DNA of 64,000 bases from Bilophila wadsworthia ATCC 49260 (GCF_000701705.1 NZ_JNJP01000003.1:21487-85486); one strand, 5' to 3'. Shown: positions 52,523 to 61,985, counted from the first letter of the stretch. The notes: generated from the sequence alone by a model not told the origin. Program-made: numbers and translations.

Positions 52523-53305
52523 ATGGATTTGCGGATAAAGGACAAAGTGTATCTCGTGACCGGCGGCGGTTCCGGCATCGGCGGCGGCATATCCGTTGCG
52601 CTGGCCCGTGAGGGCGCGATTCCGGTGATTCTGGGGCGCAGCCCGCTGCAAAAGAGTTTCCGGGCCGAAGTGCGGGCGCTCCAGCCGCTCATGCATTTCA
52701 TCCAAATCGAATTGACCGATGAGCAAGCCTGCGCGGACGCCGTTCAGGAAGCCGTGTCCATGTACGGGCGCATCGACGGCCTGATCAATTGCGCCGGGGG
52801 CAACGACAACGTCAGCCTCGAAACCGGGGTGGAGGCATTCCGGGTTTCGCTTGAGCGCAACCTCGTCCATTACTACACGATGGCGCACTACTGCATCGGG
52901 GAATTGAAAAAGAGCAAGGGGAGCATCCTCAACGTCAGCTCCAAGACCGCGCTCACGGGGCAGGGCGGGACCAGCGGCTACACCGCCGCCAAGGGGGGCA
53001 TTTTGTCCCTGACGCGCGAGTGGGCCGCATCCTATCTTAAGGACGGCATCCGGGTGAACGCCGTGGTCCCCGCCGAGGTCTGGACCCCGCTCTATGAACG
53101 GTGGGTGAACACATTCCCCCGCCCGGCGGAAAAGCTGGAAACCATCGTCCGCAACATCCCCTTGGGGCACCGGATGACCACGGTGGAGGAACTGGCGGAC
53201 ATGGCGGTGTTCCTGCTTTCGCCGCTGTCGTCGCATACCACGGGCCAGTGGGTCGTGGTGGACGGCGGCTACACGCATCTCGACCGTACCTTGACGGCCC
53301 GCTGA
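52523..53305 (+). CDS. Short-chain dehydrogenase, probable L-fucose 1-dehydrogenase
   Basis: A 260-residue NAD(P)-dependent SDR. The cofactor motif is TGGGSGIGGGI near residue 14, NCAG follows, and the catalytic Ser-Tyr-Lys triad is NVSSKTALTGQGGTSGYTAAKGG. The C terminus (TTGQWVVVDGGYTHLDR) is normal for the family. In this operon it most likely oxidises L-fucose (or D-arabinose) to the lactone, the role of the related SDR FucX in Campylobacter jejuni. It lies between the lactonase and transporter genes. Confidence 0.88.
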   Translation: MDLRIKDKVYLVTGGGSGIGGGISVALAREGAIPVILGRSPLQKSFRAEVRALQPLMHFIQIELTDEQACADAVQEAVSMYGRIDGLINCAGGNDNVSLETGVEAFRVSLERNLVHYYTMAHYCIGELKKSKGSILNVSSKTALTGQGGTSGYTAAKGGILSLTREWAASYLKDGIRVNAVVPAEVWTPLYERWVNTFPRPAEKLETIVRNIPLGHRMTTVEELADMAVFLLSPLSSHTTGQWVVVDGGYTHLDRTLTAR

Positions 53306-53317
53306 GGGAGGTGCGCC

Positions 53318-54526
53318 GTGAGCCAGATAACCAGTCCGCAATACCGCAAGGCGTTTATCCTCGTCACCACGCTGTTTTTCATGTGGGGCCTGTCCTACGG
53401 GCTCATCGACGTGCTGAACAAGCATTTTCAGGTGACGCTCAACGTGTCCAAGGCCCAGTCCGGGCTCATTCAGGCCGCGTATTTCGGGGCCTATTTCGTC
53501 GTGGCGATCCCCGCCGGCCTGTTCATGGAATGGAAAGGCTACAAGGCGGGCATCCTGTGCGGCCTGAGCCTGTACGCGATCGGGGCCTTGCTGTTCGTCC
53601 CGGCGGCGGGCGTCGCAAGCTTCACGTTCTTCCTGTTCGCCCTGTTCGTCATCGCGCTCGGGCTCGGATGTCTGGAAACGGCGGCCAACTCCTACTCTTC
53701 GGCGCTCGGTTCCACGGAAACCGCCGAAACCCGCCTGAACCTTTCCCAGTCCTTTAACGGGCTTGGGCAATTCACCGGGCCGCTGCTCGGGGGGCTGCTG
53801 TTCTTCGGCGGCGACGAGGCCAGCGGCGGAGGCGGGCTTGATGCCGTCAGGATGACCTATGTGGGCATCGCCTGCGTGGTGATCCTGCTGGTCATTTTGT
53901 TCGCCAAGGCCGAACTGCCCGATTTGCGGAGCAGCGAGGAGGCGGACGAGGCGGCCATGATGAAACATTCCCTGCTGGCCCATAAGGAATTCGTCGCCGG
54001 GGTGGCGGCGCAGTTCCTCTATGTGGCGGCGCAGGTCGGCATCGGGGCGTTCTTCATCAACCTGTACATCGAATGCTGGCCCGGCGGCACGGCGCAGCAA
54101 GGCGCGTTCTTCCTGTCCATCGCCATGCTCTGCCTGTTGATAGGCCGTTTCGTGAGTACGGGCATCATGACCAAAATCGCGCCCGCGAAACTGCTTGCGG
54201 CGTACGGCGCCGTATGCGTGATCCTGACGGGGGTGGTGTTCACGGCCGTCGAATACGTGTCGGTCATCGCGCTCATCGCGGTGTTCTTCTTCATTTCCAT
54301 CATGTTCCCGACCATTTTTGCAATGGGGACCAAGAACCTCGGGACCCGCAAGAAGCTCGGCGGCTCGTACATGATCATGGCTATCGTGGGCGGGGCGATC
54401 ATGCCGTATTTTATGGGGCTGATCGCGGACTACACGCACACCGCGGCGGCGTTTCTCCTGCCGCTGTGCTGCTTCGTCTGCGTCGTCCTGTACGGTGCGG
54501 CATATGGGCGGCTGGTGAAGGAATAA
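53318..54526 (+). CDS. fucP: FucP-like MFS sugar:proton symporter
   Basis: A 402-residue transporter with about 12 helices. The opening AFILVTTLFFMWGLSYGLIDVLNKHFQ, then QAAYFGAYFVVAIPAGLFMEWKGYKAGILCGL and GLGCLETAANSYSSALG, are hallmark segments of the L-fucose/glucose/galactose permease family. The GTG start follows GGAGG. It should import the sugar that the neighbouring dehydrogenase oxidises. Confidence 0.88.
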   Translation: MSQITSPQYRKAFILVTTLFFMWGLSYGLIDVLNKHFQVTLNVSKAQSGLIQAAYFGAYFVVAIPAGLFMEWKGYKAGILCGLSLYAIGALLFVPAAGVASFTFFLFALFVIALGLGCLETAANSYSSALGSTETAETRLNLSQSFNGLGQFTGPLLGGLLFFGGDEASGGGGLDAVRMTYVGIACVVILLVILFAKAELPDLRSSEEADEAAMMKHSLLAHKEFVAGVAAQFLYVAAQVGIGAFFINLYIECWPGGTAQQGAFFLSIAMLCLLIGRFVSTGIMTKIAPAKLLAAYGAVCVILTGVVFTAVEYVSVIALIAVFFFISIMFPTIFAMGTKNLGTRKKLGGSYMIMAIVGGAIMPYFMGLIADYTHTAAAFLLPLCCFVCVVLYGAAYGRLVKE

Positions 54527-54552
54527 CAGGGAGGAGGGGACTTCCCCCTCCC

Positions 54553-54669
54553 GTTTCCAAGGCTTTCGCCTGATGGGGAGTTGTCCGTTTTCGCGGACGC
54601 GCCGCGCCGTCCCATGCATGGGGGGATTGCGCGGCCGCTCGCTCCCCATCAGCCGAAAGCTTTGGAAAC
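54553..54669. repeat. Large imperfect inverted repeat between fucP and aldolase genes
   Basis: Arms of about 28 bases (54553-54580 and 54642-54669) pair with two mismatches, with a GC-rich 61-base centre. It may be a terminator, RNA-processing site or a degenerate mobile element. Confidence 0.6.
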
Positions 54670-54707
54670 ACCCTCTTCGTGCAACAGTGCGGTCAAAGGA
54701 GTGAATC

Positions 54708-55601
54708 ATGCCGGAAAACAAGAAAAAATATACGGGAGCGTGGTGCCCTTCGATCACGCCGTTTGACGCGGACGGGAAGCTTGATCTTGCCGCGCTGGAA
54801 AAGCATTTTTCCCGGCTGTCGGAAGCCGGGACCGACGGCGTCCTGCTGATGGGGAGCATCGGGGAGTTCACGGCCCTGAGCATGGACGAGCGGGTCAGCC
54901 TGATCCATGCGGCGCGGACCATGACCCACTTGCCGCTGATCGCCAACGTGTCCGGCACCTGCATGGAAGACATGACGCGTCTGGCGGATGCCGCCTATTC
55001 GGAAGGCTATGAAGCGGTCATGGCCTTGCCGCACTACTATTTCGCCCAGACCCCGCGCCAGCTTGAGGCGTATTTCGATACGTTGGGCGGGCGTTTCGAG
55101 GGCGAGTGGCTCATCTACAATTTCCCGGCGCGCACGGGGTGCGACGTGGACGCGGCCCTGATCGCCAAGCTCGCCGCCCGGTTCCCCCGGTTCATGGGGG
55201 TGAAGGATACGGTGGACTGCGCCTCGCATACGCGGGCCATCGTGCGGGCCGCGGCCGAGGTGCGCGAGGATTTTTCGGTGCTGTGCGGGTTCGACGAGTA
55301 TTTCATCCCCAACCTGATGAACGGCGGGGACGGCGTGCTGTCCGGGCTGAACAACGTGGTCCCCGAGTTGTTTACGCAGGCGAAAACGGCGTTCCGCTCG
55401 GGGCAGTTCGAGGATCTGTGCGCGGCGCACAGGGAAATCGGGCGGCTTTCGTCCATCTATACGATAGGCGACGACTTCGTGACGACCATCAAGGCCGCCG
55501 TCGCCGCCAAGTTCGGCGGGCTGGAGCCCGTTTCCCGGGGATACGGCGGCGTGCTCGACGATACGCAGCTTGGCGCGGTGAAACGGCTGTTCGGGATATA
55601 G
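54708..55601 (+). CDS. DHDPS/NAL family aldolase, probable 2-keto-3-deoxy-fuconate aldolase
   Basis: A 297-residue TIM-barrel aldolase. LLMGSIGEFTALSMDERVSLIHAARTM is the pyruvate-binding signature; the tyrosine is in LIYNFPARTG and the Schiff-base lysine in FMGVKDTVD. In this operon it should split 2-keto-3-deoxy-L-fuconate into pyruvate and L-lactaldehyde. A large inverted repeat separates it from fucP. A ribosome-binding site (AAAGGAG) precedes the ATG. Confidence 0.87.
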   Translation: MPENKKKYTGAWCPSITPFDADGKLDLAALEKHFSRLSEAGTDGVLLMGSIGEFTALSMDERVSLIHAARTMTHLPLIANVSGTCMEDMTRLADAAYSEGYEAVMALPHYYFAQTPRQLEAYFDTLGGRFEGEWLIYNFPARTGCDVDAALIAKLAARFPRFMGVKDTVDCASHTRAIVRAAAEVREDFSVLCGFDEYFIPNLMNGGDGVLSGLNNVVPELFTQAKTAFRSGQFEDLCAAHREIGRLSSIYTIGDDFVTTIKAAVAAKFGGLEPVSRGYGGVLDDTQLGAVKRLFGI

Positions 55602-55710
55602 GCCGTCCGGCGCGGCCTGTGGACAACGGGCCGCGCCGAACGTATGTTCAGGAACCGCGCCCGCGAAAGAACGCGGGCCTTTTTCCCTGAATCAGCCTTC
55701 GGACAGGATC

Positions 55711-56496
55711 ATGTTTACAGACATTCATACGCACGCTTTTCACCCGAAAATCGCCCGCCATGCGGTGGAACATCTTAACGAAGCCTATCAGCTCGACTGC
55801 GTGGGCGAAGGGACCATCGCCGATCTGTTGCTGCGGGAAAAGCGTTCCGGCATAGGCCGCTGTGTGGTGCTGTGCGCGGCCACCACGCCGGGGCAGGTCG
55901 TCCCGGCCAACGACTACGCCGTCACGCTCCAGCGCGAGCACCCCGAAGTGACGGCTTTCGGCACTCTGCACCCCGGTTACGAAGCGTGGGAGAGCCAGCT
56001 GGAACGCCTGAAGGCGGCGGGCATACGCGGGCTCAAGCTCCATCCCGATTTCCAGCATTTCTGGCTGGACGATCCCCGGCTTCTGCCCATGTTCGAGGCC
56101 GCACAGGACGATTTCATCTTCCTGTTCCATATCGGGGACAACGTACCGCCGGAAAAGAATCCTTCCTGCCCGTACAAGCTGGCGGCGCTGTTGGATCGTT
56201 TCCCGCGCCTCCGCTGCATCGCCGGGCATCTCGGCGGGTATCATCAGTGGGAACACTCCCTCAAGGCGCTCGTGGGGCGCGACGTGTGGCTGGATACTTC
56301 AAGCTGTACCCCGTTCATCCAGCCCGATCTTCTCAAGGCCATTCTCCGCAATCATCCGCAGGATCGCATCTTGTTCGGCAGCGATTACCCGCTGTACGAT
56401 CCGGGCGACGCCATGATGCACCTCCAGGAAAAGGCGGAACTCGGCGACGCGGATCTGGACCGCTATTGCAGCAACGCCGACGCTCTGTTCGCATAA
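55711..56496 (+). CDS. Amidohydrolase_2 family metal-dependent hydrolase
   Basis: A 261-residue TIM-barrel hydrolase of the PF04909 type. FTDIHTHAFHPKIA has the metal-binding HxH, GIRGLKLHPDFQHFWLDDPRLLPMFEAA the second site, and RILFGSDYPLYDPGDAMM the catalytic Asp. It is the last gene of the cluster and may act on a side product of the sugar-acid route; it could equally be unrelated. No matching upstream promoter is seen. Confidence 0.82.
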   Translation: MFTDIHTHAFHPKIARHAVEHLNEAYQLDCVGEGTIADLLLREKRSGIGRCVVLCAATTPGQVVPANDYAVTLQREHPEVTAFGTLHPGYEAWESQLERLKAAGIRGLKLHPDFQHFWLDDPRLLPMFEAAQDDFIFLFHIGDNVPPEKNPSCPYKLAALLDRFPRLRCIAGHLGGYHQWEHSLKALVGRDVWLDTSSCTPFIQPDLLKAILRNHPQDRILFGSDYPLYDPGDAMMHLQEKAELGDADLDRYCSNADALFA

Positions 56497-56498
56497 AA

Positions 56499-56531
56499 AA
56501 GGGAAGCGCTTTCCGAAGAAAGGCTTCCCTT
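56499..56531 (-). terminator. Bidirectional terminator between convergent genes
   Basis: AAGGGAAGC pairs with GCTTCCCTT, with an A/T run on the side that reads as T for the minus-strand FmdE/MoeA-like gene. Confidence 0.8.
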
Positions 56532-56550
56532 CATACTTTGGGGCCGTGTA

Positions 56551-58188
56551 TCAGACTTTCCCGAAGGGGCACTTGGGGAACGTGCAGACTTTGCATTCCA
56601 TGCACAGGCCGCCGTTGCCGATCTTGGCGAGATCGAGACGGGTGATGGGCACACCGGCGAGCATACGGGGCAGGATGATGTCGAAAACGGTGGTCTTGAA
56701 GAACAGCGCACACGCGGGCACGCCGATGATCTGCGCGCCGCCGATGCGGCCGATGAGGGTCATGGTCCCGGGCAGCGCGGGCACGCCGTAGAGGATGTCC
56801 GTAAGCCCCGCCTCGGTGAGGCCCTTGCGGGTGAGGTCGTCGGGATCGACGGACATGCCCGCCGTGGTGACGATGAAGTCCGCCCCGGCGTCAAGCAGGT
56901 CGCGCACGCCCCGAACGATGAGAGCCGCGTCATCCGGGGCAAAGAGCGTCTTGACCACCTCGCAGTGGTGCTGCTGCGCTTTCTGGGTGATGATGGGTGC
57001 GAAACGGTCCTCGATCAGCCCCTGAAACACTTCGGTCCCGGTCACGAGGATGCCGATTTTGGCCTTGCGCATGGGCACGACTTTGAACAGCGGGCCGTCT
57101 TCCAAAACGGAAAGCGCCTTGAGGAACCCGGGGCGGGACAGGAACAGCGGGATGGCCCGGCTTCCTGCAAGCCGCGTCCCCGCGGTGAGCACGCTGTAGT
57201 TGTGGCGCGTACAGCACATCACGTCGGGCACGAGATTGAAGCGCTCAAGGCGCTCCGTGTCCACCAGCAGCATCCCGTCGCGCGTGGCCCGGAAGTTGAC
57301 CTTGCCTTCGCGCGGGGCGGCTTCCACTTCCACGCCGTCGCCGGGCATGAGCCGGGCAAAGCCGCGGGCGGCGTCGTCCTCATGCACCCAGCCCTCGGGA
57401 TGCGGCGTGTTTTCCTGAACGTAGACGCGGTTTTTGCCCATTTGCTGGAGGCGGCAGATGTCTCCGGCGGAAAGCTCCTGCCCGGCGACGAACGCGGCAC
57501 CCTTTTCCTTGCCCGGGATGATCTGCGTCATGTCGTGCAGGGCGTGCTTGCCGACCGCCTCCTCGACCGGGATCGGGACGGGAGCGGGCATACGGGGCTG
57601 CTGCGACAGGGCGAAGCCTGGGCCGTCCTCATACGGGGACTGTCCCTGACAGGAGCGGCAGATCCCGCCGTAGGAGGCGGGGTAGTGGGAGCCGCAGAGC
57701 GGGCAGCGGGTGATCGCCCCAAACGAACGGTGCCCGAGCATGTCCTGACGGATGCGGACCTTGCGGAACGAGAGGATCGACTCGCCCGCTTCCTTGATCT
57801 GGGCCTGCAGCCGTTCGGTATCCTGCTCCTTCTTGGGGCGCTCCTTGAGGAACCAGCTGCGGATGGCGTCGTAGGGCTCCAGCTTGTCGTTGTCGAGCTC
57901 GACGCGGACGCCTTCTCCGGTAGCTTTGTCGTACAGGGTCACCGCGTAAATGCCGAAGGGCAGGACGCGAAGCCAGCCGTTGCCGAACGTGCATGGCGTA
58001 AGCAGCTGCACGGCGTCGGGAAGGCAGTGGGCCGTTTCACTGACGGCGTCGTACAGGACGCCTTCCGGCATGTGGCGCTTGGCAAGCTCCACCATGTAGC
58101 CGCCGATGATCAGGCCGGGAGCGGGATACCCGTGAAAGGCACGGGCCTCTTCCATGAATTCTTCATGCGTCCGGGAGCCGATGGACAT
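56551..58188 (-). CDS. FmdE-like protein fused to a MoeA/MogA-like molybdopterin-binding domain
   Basis: A 545-residue fusion. Residues about 1-150 resemble FmdE, the small subunit E of formylmethanofuran dehydrogenase (HGYPAPGLIIGGYMVELAKRHMPEG). A zinc ribbon with four cysteines follows at about 160-180 (CPLC ... CRSC). The second half (about 330-520) has the MoCF_biosynth core (KIGILVTGTEVFQG; FIVTTAGMSVDPDDLTRKGL). The C terminus is a cysteine cluster, CMECKVCTFPKCPFG. A GTG 6 bases further upstream is possible, but ATG 58188 has GAGG at 5 bases. It probably acts in molybdenum- or tungsten-cofactor handling; the exact role is unknown. Confidence 0.82.
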   Translation of the reverse strand: MSIGSRTHEEFMEEARAFHGYPAPGLIIGGYMVELAKRHMPEGVLYDAVSETAHCLPDAVQLLTPCTFGNGWLRVLPFGIYAVTLYDKATGEGVRVELDNDKLEPYDAIRSWFLKERPKKEQDTERLQAQIKEAGESILSFRKVRIRQDMLGHRSFGAITRCPLCGSHYPASYGGICRSCQGQSPYEDGPGFALSQQPRMPAPVPIPVEEAVGKHALHDMTQIIPGKEKGAAFVAGQELSAGDICRLQQMGKNRVYVQENTPHPEGWVHEDDAARGFARLMPGDGVEVEAAPREGKVNFRATRDGMLLVDTERLERFNLVPDVMCCTRHNYSVLTAGTRLAGSRAIPLFLSRPGFLKALSVLEDGPLFKVVPMRKAKIGILVTGTEVFQGLIEDRFAPIITQKAQQHHCEVVKTLFAPDDAALIVRGVRDLLDAGADFIVTTAGMSVDPDDLTRKGLTEAGLTDILYGVPALPGTMTLIGRIGGAQIIGVPACALFFKTTVFDIILPRMLAGVPITRLDLAKIGNGGLCMECKVCTFPKCPFGKV

Positions 58189-58211
58189 GGACACCTCGCA
58201 GGGCTAGGGCG

Positions 58212-58889
58212 TTATTGCAGCAGCGGGCGTTCGGGAGCGTCCTGATTCATCAGGTTCTCCACGGTGATGCCCTGAGGAGGCGTGAACTGGAAGGTTCCGG
58301 CCTTGATGGACGCGTCGGGCGTCAGCGAGGTCAGGGCCACTTCATTGGTATTGCCGTAGAAGTCCAGAATCTGCGCCTTCTTGATCAACTTCGTGCCCTT
58401 GTCCACCCAGAGGAGCGCCTCCACAAGCTGCGGAGAAGGATCTTTGGGGTAGAGCCGGAGCACGGCCAGTCCGTTGTCGTCCGGCTCGGCCTCGACGGTG
58501 AAATCCTTGTCGAGGCGGCTCTGGCCGGTGATGACCTGAATGATGGAGCGGGAGTCGTGGACCACTTCCGGCGAATACTGGTAGGCCAGCTCCTCGTCGG
58601 GCAGGTAGTCCCATACATCCTTGTCCGTGATGACTAAAAGTTCCGCATGGGGGGCTTTGGTCTCCCAGCGGACTCGGAGCGGCTTCTGGAAGGCGAGGGT
58701 ACCCTGGCGGGTTTCCTCGGAGCCGCTTTCCTGATGGACGAGGCGTTGGGTGAATTCAGCGGTAAAGGACTGCATCGACTCATATTTTTTCTGCATCTCT
58801 CCCGTAATGGCGGGAGCCGCCGCGTGCGAAGCGCCCGCGCTGATCAGCAGCAGGGCCGCGGCGCAGGCAAAAAGGGTCGGGAAACGCAT
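58212..58889 (-). CDS. lolA: Outer-membrane lipoprotein carrier protein LolA
   Basis: A 225-residue periplasmic carrier that takes lipoproteins from LolCDE to the outer membrane. The signal peptide (TLFACAAALLLISAGASHAA) precedes the LolA fold: MQKKYESMQSFTAEFTQRLVHQESGSEETRQGTLAFQKPLRVRWETKAPHAELLVITDKDVWDYLPDEELAYQ. GGAGA precedes ATG 58889. The gene lies between the FmdE-like gene and ftsK on the same strand. Confidence 0.9.
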   Translation of the reverse strand: MRFPTLFACAAALLLISAGASHAAAPAITGEMQKKYESMQSFTAEFTQRLVHQESGSEETRQGTLAFQKPLRVRWETKAPHAELLVITDKDVWDYLPDEELAYQYSPEVVHDSRSIIQVITGQSRLDKDFTVEAEPDDNGLAVLRLYPKDPSPQLVEALLWVDKGTKLIKKAQILDFYGNTNEVALTSLTPDASIKAGTFQFTPPQGITVENLMNQDAPERPLLQ

Positions 58890-59129
58890 GATGATCTCCT
58901 GAAAAAGAGTGTCTGATACGGAACGCATCAACTGTCTTGCCGCAACGATCGGCGGACTATGGCCGCCGTACTCTGGGAAACCTGCTCGGACCCGTGAAGG
59001 GTGCCCTTTGTGCGTTCCCTTCTCAAAAAGGGCCGTTCGCCGCACGTTCTCCAGCCGCCGATGGGCGCGAGCAGGAGGGCAGGCCCGGGAAAGGGCGTGT
59101 AGAACGCGCACTCCTTCCCGGTTCAAAAA

Positions 59130-61985
59130 TCAATCCATCCGCACGGTTCTGGCTTTGTTGGCGCGGGAAGCGGGCGGCAGGATGCCTTCCTCCTCCATAC
59201 GTTCGACGAAGCGCGCGGCTTTGTTGAAGCCGATGCGGAAACGCCGCTGGAGCAGGGAAATGGACATGCGGCCCTGTTCCTGCACAAAGGCCACGGCCTC
59301 GGCGTACAGGGATTCCTCATCCGAACTGCCCGGCCCGGAAGCCGGAGCGGAGGACGCCTTGGCGTTTTCCGCGAGGGATGTGCCCCATTCGGTGAAATCC
59401 ACCTCGTATTGCGGCGCGCACTGGCGTCTCCAGTGATCGGCCACGGCCTGCACCTCGTCGTCGGTGACGAAGGGACCGTGCAGGCGCTGGAGTTTGCCGC
59501 CCGTGGGCTTGAACAGCATGTCGCCCTTGCCGAGGAGCTGTTCGGCTCCGGCCGTATCGAGGATGGTGCGCGAGTCGTACTTGTTGGCGACCTGAAACGA
59601 GACGCGGCAGGGGAAGTTCGCCTTGATGAGCCCCGTCACCACATCCACGCTCGGGCGCTGCGTCGCCACGATGAGGTGGATGCCCGCGGCACGGGCGAGC
59701 TGGGCGAGGCGCACGAGGCAGCCTTCCACGTCCTTGCCCGCCGTGAGCATGAGATCCGCCAGTTCGTCAATGACGATGACAAGGTAGGGCATGGGCTTGA
59801 GGTCCGCGTATTCCTGCGGCCTTTCGTCGCCGAACGAAGCCAGTTTCTTATTGTAGTCCTTGATGTTCTTGACCCCGAACTTGGCGAGGCAGTCGTAACG
59901 GCCGTCCATCTCGGCCACGGCCCATTCAAGCGCCGTCTTGGCGAGGGAGGTTTCCGTCACCACGGGATGCACGAGATGCGGCAGATCCGCATACATCGCC
60001 ATTTCCACGCGTTTGGGGTCGATCATCATAAGCTTCACTTCATCCGGCGATGCCTTGTAGAGGAAGCTCACCAGCACGGAGTTGAGGCACACGCTTTTGC
60101 CCGAGCCCGTCGTACCGGCGACGAGCACATGGGGCATGGTGGCGAGATCCCGGACGGCGGGGCGCCCTTCGATGTCCTTGCCGAGGGCCATCGTCAGCAA
60201 GGACGGGGCACTCTGGAAGGCTTCCGACTGGATCAGCTCGCGGAAGTTGACGGTGGAGCGGTTCAGGTTGGGGATTTCCACGCCCACGGTGTCGCATCCC
60301 GGCACAGGGGCCTGGATACGGATGGCTTCGGCCTTGAGGCTGCGGGCAAGGTCGTCGGTCAGGTTGGTGAACCGGCCCACGCGGACGCCCGGGGCGGGGC
60401 GGATTTCAAACAGCGTGATCACCGGGCCGGGCGTCACCCGGACCAGTTCGCCCTGAATATTGAATTCGGCGAGGCAGTTCATCAGGCCGGCGCTCTGTTC
60501 CTCCAGCACTTCCCGCGAGGGCAGGGAATCGCTCTGCTGCGGCTGCTGGAGCAGGTCCAGCGAAGGCATGGGATAGGAGCGTTTGCGCAGGATCGGTTTC
60601 GCTGCGGCGGGAGCCGTTCCCACGGGTGCGTCGATGCGGGGCTGCGCGGTTTGGGCCGGAGCCTGAGACGTTGCCGGAGCCGCCTGTACGGAGGGCTGAG
60701 CGGGCGCGGCTGGAGTTGCCGCCTGTGCGACAGCCTGTACCGGCTGCGGCGCTTGCTGCCACTGGGCAACGGGCTGTGCGGCATCTTGCTGCGGCGCGAA
60801 CGTAAAGGTGTCCCGAGGCTGCTCCGGGGCGTAAGAAATCGTCTGTTGCGGCTCTTCCGCGTGGGGTTGTGCAGGCTGAACCGGAGCTTGCTGCTCCGCC
60901 GCATACGGCTGCACGGGTTGAACTTGCGGTTCCGCCTGAGGCCGCGCGGGGGCGGGCTGCGTTTCGGGAATGGTGAGGGCCAGCAGCGGGTTTTCCCCGG
61001 CGAGAAGGTTCACGGCTCTGGCGGCGGCATCCGTCGGCGAAGCCAAGTGGATGTTCACCTGCGGCGCGAATGTTCCCGTTCCCGCACGCGGTTCTTCCGG
61101 CTGAAAATCAAAGGTGTCGTGCTCGGACGGCGGTTCCCAGAGTTTGAGCGGATCCCCTGCGTCCTTTTTCGGCGCGGCGGTCGTTTCCTCAGGCGTCAGG
61201 GAGAAGGGCGGATCCATGCTGAGCGGCTCCTCGCGCTTGGGCGCGGGCCTTTCCTCTTCATCATGGATGTCGAACAGCGCGATGACGTCGGCGGCCGTTT
61301 CCCCTTCCGCTTTTTTGTCCTTGTGGGGCAACCCGATTTTGGGCAGGGCGACCTTGGGCATGGATACCTTGGAAAGGCGCTCCGGCAGGTCGTCGAGAGA
61401 GAAGGGCGTCCCGCTCAGCTGTTCTCTCAGCAGGGCCCACCCCTTGCGGATAAGCGCGATCCACGCGATGCCGAAGGCCATCTCAAGGGAGATGAACAAC
61501 AAGAACAGCCAGATCAGGGAAGACCCCACCGGACTGAACAGGGTGGTGAACTTGGTATAGAGGCTCATGCCGAGCATACCTCCGCCCCGGACGTCTCCGA
61601 TGCCGAGGTTCCAGGCCGCACCGAGGGAAATGAGGCAAGCCGCCAGAAGGGTGAAGCCGAACCAGCGCCACCACGGCATGGTGAACCATGTGGAGACGCA
61701 GCCCGCTCCCCAAGCGAGGAAGACGAGGGGCCAGACAAGCGCGGCGAACCCGAAAATATCGACCAGAAGCCCGCTGAGGTACGCGCCGAAGAGCCCGGCG
61801 TAATTTTTGACGATTGCAGGGTTGCTCACGGCATGGTTGATGCTGGGGTCGTTCTGATCAAAGGACACCAGGCTCAAGAGCACCAGCAGTCCCCAGAAAA
61901 TAAGAAAAAGCCCAAACAGTTCCCGGGCGATCTTGCGTCCGTCCGTAATGGCAACCTCCTCCGGCGCTCTCCGTTTTGTCTGCAT
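59130..61985 (-). CDS. ftsK: DNA translocase FtsK
   Basis: A large membrane protein with four N-terminal helices (FGLFLIFWGLLVLLSLVSF and later ones), a proline/glutamine-rich linker (about residues 290-490 of the protein), the ATPase motor with Walker A AGTTGSGKS and LIVATQRPSVDVVTGLIKANFPCRVSFQVANKYDSRTILD, and a C-terminal winged helix (gamma domain, SISLLQRRFRIGFNKAARFVERMEEEGI). It moves DNA during division. The start is uncertain: an ATG at 62060 overlaps the efp stop as TAATG (976 residues), but residues before the ATG at 61985 are not family-like, and no clear ribosome-binding site helps. Confidence 0.9.
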   Translation of the reverse strand: MQTKRRAPEEVAITDGRKIARELFGLFLIFWGLLVLLSLVSFDQNDPSINHAVSNPAIVKNYAGLFGAYLSGLLVDIFGFAALVWPLVFLAWGAGCVSTWFTMPWWRWFGFTLLAACLISLGAAWNLGIGDVRGGGMLGMSLYTKFTTLFSPVGSSLIWLFLLFISLEMAFGIAWIALIRKGWALLREQLSGTPFSLDDLPERLSKVSMPKVALPKIGLPHKDKKAEGETAADVIALFDIHDEEERPAPKREEPLSMDPPFSLTPEETTAAPKKDAGDPLKLWEPPSEHDTFDFQPEEPRAGTGTFAPQVNIHLASPTDAAARAVNLLAGENPLLALTIPETQPAPARPQAEPQVQPVQPYAAEQQAPVQPAQPHAEEPQQTISYAPEQPRDTFTFAPQQDAAQPVAQWQQAPQPVQAVAQAATPAAPAQPSVQAAPATSQAPAQTAQPRIDAPVGTAPAAAKPILRKRSYPMPSLDLLQQPQQSDSLPSREVLEEQSAGLMNCLAEFNIQGELVRVTPGPVITLFEIRPAPGVRVGRFTNLTDDLARSLKAEAIRIQAPVPGCDTVGVEIPNLNRSTVNFRELIQSEAFQSAPSLLTMALGKDIEGRPAVRDLATMPHVLVAGTTGSGKSVCLNSVLVSFLYKASPDEVKLMMIDPKRVEMAMYADLPHLVHPVVTETSLAKTALEWAVAEMDGRYDCLAKFGVKNIKDYNKKLASFGDERPQEYADLKPMPYLVIVIDELADLMLTAGKDVEGCLVRLAQLARAAGIHLIVATQRPSVDVVTGLIKANFPCRVSFQVANKYDSRTILDTAGAEQLLGKGDMLFKPTGGKLQRLHGPFVTDDEVQAVADHWRRQCAPQYEVDFTEWGTSLAENAKASSAPASGPGSSDEESLYAEAVAFVQEQGRMSISLLQRRFRIGFNKAARFVERMEEEGILPPASRANKARTVRMD

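Noticed and set aside
50489..54973. Very long open frame on the minus strand (about 1490 codons)
   Set aside because: It lies opposite five clearly recognisable genes and results from GC-rich codon use; its translation is low-complexity with no domain.
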